NCBI GenBank assembly: GCA_001799675.1
Contig: MGTX01000006.1
Coordinates: forward strand, 1 to 44,315
Direction: 5' to 3'
Source of the DNA: Elusimicrobia bacterium GWA2_66_18
GTDB taxonomy: Bacteria; Elusimicrobiota; Elusimicrobia; UBA1565; UBA9628
Length of the DNA stretch: 44,315 nucleotides
Part shown: positions 39,575 to 44,315 of the stretch, one piece after another
Layout: each line of letters opens with the position of its first letter
How positions within the stretch are numbered: the first letter of the stretch is position 1
Position numbers and translations under genes: made by a program
The notes under the pieces: model-generated
What the model saw: the letters and a program-made list of their open reading frames with translations, nothing else
Databases searched by the model: none
What the model was told of the DNA's origin: nothing

Positions 39575-41740
39575 ATGGAAACCATGACACGATGCGGCGA
39601 CGAATGGATCGTGCGGCTGTTGGCGTCCAAAGGAGTGCTCGACCCGAAAGACGCCGGGGACATCCTCCAGGACGTCTCGCCTTTCGCCTCCACGGCGCTC
39701 TTGAGGCGCAAGGCGGTCTCCAAGGAACGCCTGGCCGAGGTGGTGAGGGAGCAATACGGCATCTCGTTCGCCGAGCCCGCCGCCGGCTCGTCCGATAAGA
39801 TCGCGGTTTCTCTGGTCCCCGAGGAGATCTGCCGCCGGCACATGCTGTTTCCGCTGCGCGTCGACGCCGAGACCATCGAGCTCCTGATGGCCAATCCGCT
39901 GGACAGCGTCGTCATGGACTCGGTCAGGGCGCTCTCCGGCCGCCGTCCCATTCCCTTTTTCGGCCTGCCCGAGAAGATCGAAGAGCTCATCACGGCGGGC
40001 TATGGGGCGGACGCGGCGGTTTTCGAGTTGCTTCATAAGTTCCCGGACGAGGCGCCGGTGATCTGCCTCGACTCGGGCGCGGAGCGGCCCGCCGAGCCGT
40101 CGAGCGCCATCGGCGCTCCCGTGATCCGCCTGGCCAACCAGTTGATCTCTCAGGCGGTGCGCATGAAGGCCTCGGACATCCACATCGAGCACGAGGAGCG
40201 CGTCACCATCGTGCGCTACCGCGTCGACGGCGACCTGCGCAGCATCATGAAGGTCCCCAAGCACCTCGGGGAGGGCCCGCTGGTCTCGCGCATCAAGATC
40301 ATGGCCAACCTCGACGTCGCCGACCGCCGCCGGCCGCAGGACGGCCGCGCCAAGCTCAAGGTCGGATCGGAGGAGATCGGCCTGCGGGTCTCGACGATGC
40401 CGACCTCCTTCGGCGAGAAGGTCGTGCTGCGCATCCTCGACAATCGCCAAGCCGAGGTCCCTCTCGAGGCCCTGGGCTTTCGGCCCGAGATCATGTCCCG
40501 CCTGGTCCGGCTCTCCCAGTCCAACCAGGGCATCCTTCTGGTGACCGGCCCGACCGGCTCGGGCAAGACGACCACGCTCTACTCGCTCCTCCATAGGCTC
40601 AAGTCCGAGGACATCAACATCGTCACGGTCGAGGACCCCATCGAGTACCGTCTCGACGGCATCAACCAGATCCAGGTCAACGAGAAGGCCGCAATGACCT
40701 TCGCCTCGGTGCTGCGCTCGGTGCTGCGCCAGGACCCCGACGTGGTGCTCGTCGGCGAGATCCGCGACCATGAGACCGCCGACATCGCCTTCCAGGCCGC
40801 CCTGACGGGCCACCTGGTCTTCTCCACCCTGCACACCAACGATGCCGTGGCGAGCGTCGAGCGCCTGCTCGACATGGGAGTCGAGCGCTTCAAGATGGGC
40901 CCGGCGCTCATCGGGGTGTGCTCTCAGAGGCTCGTGCGCCGCATCTGTCCCGATTGCCGCGAGGAGATCTCCGTGGATGCCGCCTGCGCCGAATTGTTCG
41001 CGCAGGCGGGCCTGCCCCGGCGGCGGTTCAAGGGCAGGGGCTGCGAGAACTGCGCCTTCACGGGGCTCAAGGGGCGCATCGCCCTCTGCGACCTCCTGGA
41101 CCTCAGCTCGCCGGTCGCGCGGGACATCCTTTCGGCTTCGGCCGGGGATTTCAACCTGCGCGAGGAGGCGCTCAAGCGCGATTGGCTCAAGCCGATGGCG
41201 GAGGACGCTCTGTGGCATCTCTCCGAAGGCCATGTGACCTTTGAGGAAGCCGCCCCCTACCTCCAAGCCAAGGCGGTTGGGGGGGAAGCGCTCGCGCGTC
41301 CCGCGCGGGTGAGCGCGCCGTCCAAGGCTCCTCCGGCGCGCCGGGTGCTCATCGTCGACGACACTCCGGACAACCGCACCCTGGTCCGGCAGACGCTCGC
41401 AACCGAGGGCTTCGAGCTGGCCGAGGCCGACGGCGGGGCCAAGGCCCTGGAGTCGATCTCCCGGAACAGGCCCGACTTGGTCCTGCTCGACCTCATGATG
41501 CCGGAGGTGGACGGATTCGCCGTGGTCAGGCGGCTTCGCGGCGAGATGGGCATGGCTGACCTGCCCATCCTTATCATTACGGCGATGGGGGAGGCGGAAT
41601 CACAGGCCCTGGCGTTGGAGCTGGGCGCCGACGACTACCTGACCAAGCCGTTTAGTCCCCAGGTCCTGCGGGCGAGGGTCAAGGCCCTGTTCCGCCGCTG
41701 CGAGTTCAAGGAGGATAGGAAGGATCTTAACGCGCTTTAG
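39575..41740 (+). CDS. pilB: PilB/GspE-type assembly ATPase with C-terminal receiver domain
   Basis: The 721-residue protein starts with an MshEN-like N-domain (about 1-150: EWIVRLLASKGVLD, VREQYGISF). The secretion ATPase core follows: Walker A GPTGSGKTT at 325-333, Walker B VVLVGEIRD at 390-398 and a zinc site CPDC (458-461) with CENC (490-493), as in PilB. Residues about 590-721 are a full receiver: Asp595/596, phospho-Asp639 in LLDLMMPEVDG and Lys691 in LTKPFS. PilB drives type IV pilus extension, and a fused receiver is unusual. It suggests direct phospho-control of pilus assembly. ATG 39575 has GGGTGGG upstream and follows the receiver gene by one base. pilT lies 1.1 kb on. Confidence 0.88.
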   Translation: METMTRCGDEWIVRLLASKGVLDPKDAGDILQDVSPFASTALLRRKAVSKERLAEVVREQYGISFAEPAAGSSDKIAVSLVPEEICRRHMLFPLRVDAETIELLMANPLDSVVMDSVRALSGRRPIPFFGLPEKIEELITAGYGADAAVFELLHKFPDEAPVICLDSGAERPAEPSSAIGAPVIRLANQLISQAVRMKASDIHIEHEERVTIVRYRVDGDLRSIMKVPKHLGEGPLVSRIKIMANLDVADRRRPQDGRAKLKVGSEEIGLRVSTMPTSFGEKVVLRILDNRQAEVPLEALGFRPEIMSRLVRLSQSNQGILLVTGPTGSGKTTTLYSLLHRLKSEDINIVTVEDPIEYRLDGINQIQVNEKAAMTFASVLRSVLRQDPDVVLVGEIRDHETADIAFQAALTGHLVFSTLHTNDAVASVERLLDMGVERFKMGPALIGVCSQRLVRRICPDCREEISVDAACAELFAQAGLPRRRFKGRGCENCAFTGLKGRIALCDLLDLSSPVARDILSASAGDFNLREEALKRDWLKPMAEDALWHLSEGHVTFEEAAPYLQAKAVGGEALARPARVSAPSKAPPARRVLIVDDTPDNRTLVRQTLATEGFELAEADGGAKALESISRNRPDLVLLDLMMPEVDGFAVVRRLRGEMGMADLPILIITAMGEAESQALALELGADDYLTKPFSPQVLRARVKALFRRCEFKEDRKDLNAL

Positions 41741-42106
41741 GGATCATGCTTCGTATTTCCGCAATTTGGCTCTCGACGTCAATACCGGCCTTCGCCGCGT
41801 ATTTCTCAGCGGAGCGCAATTTTTCCAGTATGAGCTTGGGGTCTAGGCCTTGCGGTGAGGAGGCGAAAAGGCGCGCCGCCTCCAAGGCGCGAACACGCGA
41901 ATTCTTATCATCTCCGTCTTTTTTACGGGGTCGGCCTCACGCAAGGCTTTTCCGGGATCCCGCAAGATTTCCGGCACGACGTTTCTTAAAGCGTTCGCGT
42001 TTGCTTCAAGTTGCGTGAGCAATGCCTCTCTCTCCGTCTGTAGGAGTTCCGCTCTGCCATGGTAGTGGCCCCGGACGAAATCTTGCAGGCTGGCGGGCCC
42101 GCGGTC
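41727..42106 (-). pseudogene. Severed 3' part of the metallopeptidase-like gene
   Basis: Past the TAG at 42107-42109 the same frame stays open: DRGPASLQDFVRGHYHGRAE, then EREALLTQLEANANALRNVV, then DPGKALREADPVKK. At the A6 run in GTAAAAAAGAC (about 41922) the frame slips. One more A would restore reading through DGDDKNSRVRALEAARLF to a stop at 41727-41729. The sense after the slip is clean (LDPKLILEKLRSAEKYAAKA). The original gene therefore ran about 357 codons and now has one nonsense and one frameshift lesion. It ends 14 bases inside the PilB-REC gene. Confidence 0.6.
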
Positions 42107-42799
42107 CTAAGCTTCGAGCAGAGCCTCATCGGCTGCCTCGAAAGCTCCCCCGGCCAGGGAAAACCGATCGTCTTTCCAAAGCGGCGGATTCCTGCTTTGG
42201 AGTTCCCCCAGGGTCCGCGCTTGGGTCGCCCAACAAATTGTCTCATCTTCAATGGATGAGCCGTTATAAGCGAATCCATAGAGCGCAACCATTTTTTTCT
42301 TGTTCATCCCATGGCAGATTTCATGGGATATCATGGGAAGAAGCTTCCACGCGACGACTTGGTGGCTCTCTCTCTCGGGAAGCCCTTTCCCTTGGAGTTC
42401 TTTGATGAATCCAGGCAGGTCGTTGTTCTGAATATAAATCGTGTTGCTGTTGCGGTCATACATCATCAGAGCGTCGGGGAGGAGGAATTTCGGGTTCGAG
42501 GACCGGACCAGTTGGATGCGAACTCCTTCCTGCGCGAAGAATTGAGCGTGGTCCCGGGTGGCGTCCAGGTCCTGCAAAGCTCGAACGCACATTTCTATCA
42601 GAAGTTTTTCATCGAGTCGCGCCCCCCGGGCGGCGCCGTTCCATAAAGCTGCCGACTCCTGCCGCGCGTGCCTGCTCAGGGCCGAGGCTTGGCTCAATGC
42701 CGACTCAAGGCCCGTCTCGCCGCTCGCCTCGACGCAGGCCGCAAGGACAGCGAAGGCCGCTGCCAGCGCGTGCGTCAGGCTGCGTCCTCTGCTCATCAT
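42107..42799 (-). CDS. Putative zinc metallopeptidase-like lipoprotein, truncated (230 aa)
   Basis: The protein begins with a signal sequence containing a lipobox-like LAAC (residues 19-22). The HExxH zinc motif is HEICH at 159-163, in MISHEICHG, with a candidate third ligand at Glu184 or Glu186 (SIEDETICW). I cannot name the family, but the layout fits a gluzincin-like peptidase outside the cytoplasm. The frame ends with an in-frame TAG at 42107-42109 after EALLEA. The 3' continuation (41727-42106) reads on as protein, so this is a truncated product. The motif part is intact and might still work. A CATACT -10 box ends 5 bases before ATG 42799. Confidence 0.6.
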   Translation of the reverse strand: MMSRGRSLTHALAAAFAVLAACVEASGETGLESALSQASALSRHARQESAALWNGAARGARLDEKLLIEMCVRALQDLDATRDHAQFFAQEGVRIQLVRSSNPKFLLPDALMMYDRNSNTIYIQNNDLPGFIKELQGKGLPERESHQVVAWKLLPMISHEICHGMNKKKMVALYGFAYNGSSIEDETICWATQARTLGELQSRNPPLWKDDRFSLAGGAFEAADEALLEA

Positions 42800-42855
42800 G
42801 AGACAGTATGGGTTAAAAGAAGGAGATCGCGCATGCGGCGAGAGGCCTCATGATC

Positions 42856-42875
42856 CATGGGCCATACGGCCCATG
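42856..42875. terminator. 8-bp hairpin between pilT and the metallopeptidase gene
   Basis: CATGGGCC (42856-42863) pairs with GGCCCATG (42868-42875) around a four-base loop. It lies just past the pilT stop. There is no T run, so it could be a weak terminator or a transcript-stabilising stem. Confidence 0.35.
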
Positions 42876-42883
42876 CGCGCAAT

Positions 42884-43960
42884 TCAGGGCTCCGAGCGCT
42901 GCTTGGGGGAGCCCATCAAGGCTTTGAACTCCTCGGCTTTGGCCGCGAGGCTGAGGGCGACTTCGTAGGAGATCAGGCTTTTCTCGCAGAGATCCTTAAG
43001 GGCCTTATCCATTGTCTTCATGCCGAGAGAGGCTCCGGTCTGAATGGCGGAGCGAATCTGTTCCGTCTGACGATCTCGAATCATGTTGCGCACGCCCGCC
43101 GTCGCGATCATGACCTCCGCGGCCAAGATGCGGCCCTTGCCGGACGCCAGCGGTATCAACTGCTGCGAGATGACCCCCTGCAGGGTGGAGGACAGCTGCA
43201 GGCGCACCTGCGGCTGCTGATGCGGAGGGAAGACGTCGATGATGCGGTCGATGCTCTGCGGGGCATCCGGGGTATGCAGGGTCGCGATCACCAGATGGCC
43301 CGTCTCCGCGGCCGTCAAGGCCGCCGAGATCGTCTCCAGGTCGCGCATCTCCCCGATGACGATGACGTTGGGATCTTGGCGGAGGCAGCGCTTCAGGGCC
43401 TCGGCGAACGTATTGGTGTCGCGGTACACCTCCCGCTGCTTGACGATGGACCGCTTGTTGACATGGAGGTATTCGATCGGGTCCTCGATGCAGATGATCA
43501 CCTTCGCCGCCTCGGCGTTGATGCGGTCGACCATGGCGGCCTGCGTCGTCGTCTTGCCGGACCCGGCGGGTCCGGTCACGAGCACCAGGCCGTTGGGCTT
43601 GCGCGCCAGGTCCGCGGCGATCAACGGCAGGTTCAGCGTCTCCATCGTGGGGATGAGCATGGGGATGCGGCGCAACGCCGCTTCGACGGCTCCGCGCTGC
43701 ACGTGCACGTTGACGCGGAAGCGGTCCATTCCTTTCGGCGCCAGGGAGAAATCGAGCTCCTTTTCCGCCTCGAATTTCCTGATCTGCTGCTCGCTCAACG
43801 CCTGATAGATCAACTGCTTGAGCTCCTCGCGCGACAAAGCGGGTGAGTTGACGGCGACGAGAACGCCGTCGATACGCAGGATGGGCGCGCATTGATTCGT
43901 GAGATGCAAGTCCGACGCTTTCCTGCTGACGGCCAACTGAAGAAGCGCGCTTAAATGCAC
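42884..43960 (-). CDS. pilT: Type IV pilus retraction ATPase PilT
   Basis: The 358-residue protein has the PilT N-domain (LLQLAVSRKASDLHLTN), Walker A GPAGSGKTT at about 132-140, the Asp box EDPIEYLH, Walker B VIVIGEMRDLETI, the His box TGHLVIATLHTPDA and the C-terminal stretch MKTMDKALKDL. It drives pilus retraction and twitching motility at the inner membrane. I prefer GTG 43960, which has GAGGTGA eight bases ahead, over TTG 43978. It has its own promoter next to a G9 tract. The nearby PilB-REC gene on the other strand points to a pilus-control locus. Confidence 0.9.
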   Translation of the reverse strand: MHLSALLQLAVSRKASDLHLTNQCAPILRIDGVLVAVNSPALSREELKQLIYQALSEQQIRKFEAEKELDFSLAPKGMDRFRVNVHVQRGAVEAALRRIPMLIPTMETLNLPLIAADLARKPNGLVLVTGPAGSGKTTTQAAMVDRINAEAAKVIICIEDPIEYLHVNKRSIVKQREVYRDTNTFAEALKRCLRQDPNVIVIGEMRDLETISAALTAAETGHLVIATLHTPDAPQSIDRIIDVFPPHQQPQVRLQLSSTLQGVISQQLIPLASGKGRILAAEVMIATAGVRNMIRDRQTEQIRSAIQTGASLGMKTMDKALKDLCEKSLISYEVALSLAAKAEEFKALMGSPKQRSEP

Positions 43961-43993
43961 GGGATTTTCACCTCGCAATGGCGTCCAGCCATG

Positions 43994-44021
43994 AGTGTAG
44001 CCCCGCCGCGCATAAATTCAA
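43994..44021 (-). promoter_or_regulatory. Promoter of pilT
   Basis: On the minus strand TTGAAT (44016-44021), a 16-base spacer and TACACT (43994-43999). The leader to GTG 43960 is about 30 bases and holds the SD site. Confidence 0.6.
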
Positions 44022-44030
44022 GGGGGGGGG
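44022..44030 (-). repeat. Homopolymer of nine G (C on the coding strand) upstream of the pilT -35
   Basis: Nine G in a row abut the -35 hexamer of pilT. Such tracts slip during replication and can vary promoter strength. Confidence 0.55.
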
Positions 44031-44073
44031 ACTTCACCCCTGATCCTCTCGGTTAAAGCGGCCTCGGGGTCCG

Positions 44074-44315
44074 TTACGGCCGCCGCAACGATCCAAGTCC
44101 GCGAAGGGCGAGTTCGCGTTCCTCGCACTTGCTGCAGGACCCGCAGGGGCGCAGGCCGCGCGGGCGCAGGCACGATAAGGAGAGATGAAGCGGCGCGCTC
44201 GGCGCGCGGCTCAGAACCTGCTCCTTGGTCAAGCGCGAGTACGGCACGGTCACGCGCGGCGCGCCACGCATGCTGAGGCGCAGGACCTGCGAGAGTCCGC
44301 GCCGGAAGCGCGGAC
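44074..44315 (-). CDS. queC: C-terminal part of QueC (7-cyano-7-deazaguanine synthase), cut by the window edge
   Basis: The visible 80 codons run off the right edge without a start. The decisive part is SCLRPRGLRPCGSCSKCEER: four Cys spaced C-x8-C-x2-C-x2-C, exactly that of the QueC zinc site (Cys188, 197, 200, 203 in E. coli), with the following Arg and Leu-Ala as expected. RLTKEQVLS matches the usual TKAE-x-V segment before it. QueC makes preQ0, an intermediate in queuosine. The N-terminal ATP-binding motif is outside this window, so a related QueC-like amidoligase is possible. Confidence 0.65.
   Translation of the reverse strand, partial: PRFRRGLSQVLRLSMRGAPRVTVPYSRLTKEQVLSRAPSAPLHLSLSCLRPRGLRPCGSCSKCEERELALRGLGSLRRP

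Noticed and set aside
39551-41266. 571-codon open frame on the minus strand opposite PilB-REC
   Set aside because: It is rich in Asp, Val, His and Gly as expected for a mirrored GC-rich gene; the opposite strand has Walker and receiver motifs.
41900-42120. Programmed frameshift or stop-codon recoding in the metallopeptidase gene
   Set aside because: There is no slippery heptamer with a clear downstream stem, and no sign of an amber-suppressing system in the window. Simple decay or read error is the plainer reading.
43954-43994. 13-codon leader peptide (minus strand, MAGRHCEVKIPCI) upstream of pilT
   Set aside because: It would begin only about a base past the -10 box and has no regulatory codon pattern; chance is more likely.
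1-44315. CRISPR arrays, tRNA, rRNA or riboswitches
   Set aside because: No regularly spaced repeats, no cloverleaf with CCA-adjacent arms and no conserved aptamer core were found by eye.

Overview
The window is 44.3 kb of GC-rich bacterial chromosome with densely packed genes and no rRNA, tRNA or CRISPR array that I can see. The gene mix points to a Gram-negative-type bacterium: type IV pilus ATPases, a probable outer-membrane protein, an O-antigen-ligase-like protein, a potassium channel and many hybrid histidine kinases. A member of the Elusimicrobiota or a similar deep lineage would fit, because giant exported SecA-like proteins and surface proteins with the MTLTTYYPAPSG motif are familiar there. 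That placement is inference and was not tested. Many genes that stand first in a transcription unit have a -10 hexamer ending only about 6 bases before the start codon and no Shine-Dalgarno (SD) site. Leaderless transcription therefore looks common.

Layout. 0.1-1.3 kb: AAA+/DUF4143 ATPase (minus strand) behind a perfect palindromic operator. 1.5-11.7 kb: two exported proteins, the second a 2541-residue SecA-like helicase. 11.8-12.8 kb: tail-fibre-like surface protein with an AT-rich foreign-looking end. 12.9-13.6 kb: Phd/PIN toxin-antitoxin pair. 13.6-20.7 kb: O-antigen-ligase-like protein, K+ channel with RCK domain, a RAYT transposase relative that has lost its HUH motif, a sensor kinase and a LysM/FecR protein. 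20.7-25.9 kb: amino-acid catabolism (proline dehydrogenase, tdh, kbl). Here tdh and kbl are separated by a decayed IS flanked by inverted repeats and by an opposing glycosyltransferase.

25.9-31.15 kb is the most interesting part. It is a tight one-strand operon of polyprenyl diphosphate synthase, PqqD-like protein, radical SAM 1, UbiA/MenA-type prenyltransferase, radical SAM 2, a 39-residue peptide and radical SAM 3. The peptide carries the spacing of the PQQ precursor PqqA (Trp, Pro at +3, acidic at +7, Tyr at +17) but has Met where PqqA has its reactive Glu. I propose an undescribed RiPP pathway in which a peptide is modified by radical chemistry and probably prenylated, perhaps yielding a lipid-anchored quinone-like cofactor.

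31.1-44.3 kb: an exported barrel-like protein, a hybrid GAF/PAS kinase, small membrane proteins, a cysteine-synthase-family enzyme, then a phosphorelay block (REC-kinase, REC-kinase-REC-REC, lone REC) running into a PilB ATPase that carries its own C-terminal REC domain. After that come a broken metallopeptidase gene, pilT behind a G9 tract, and the end of queC running off the right edge. Together the last genes suggest phosphorelay control of twitching motility.
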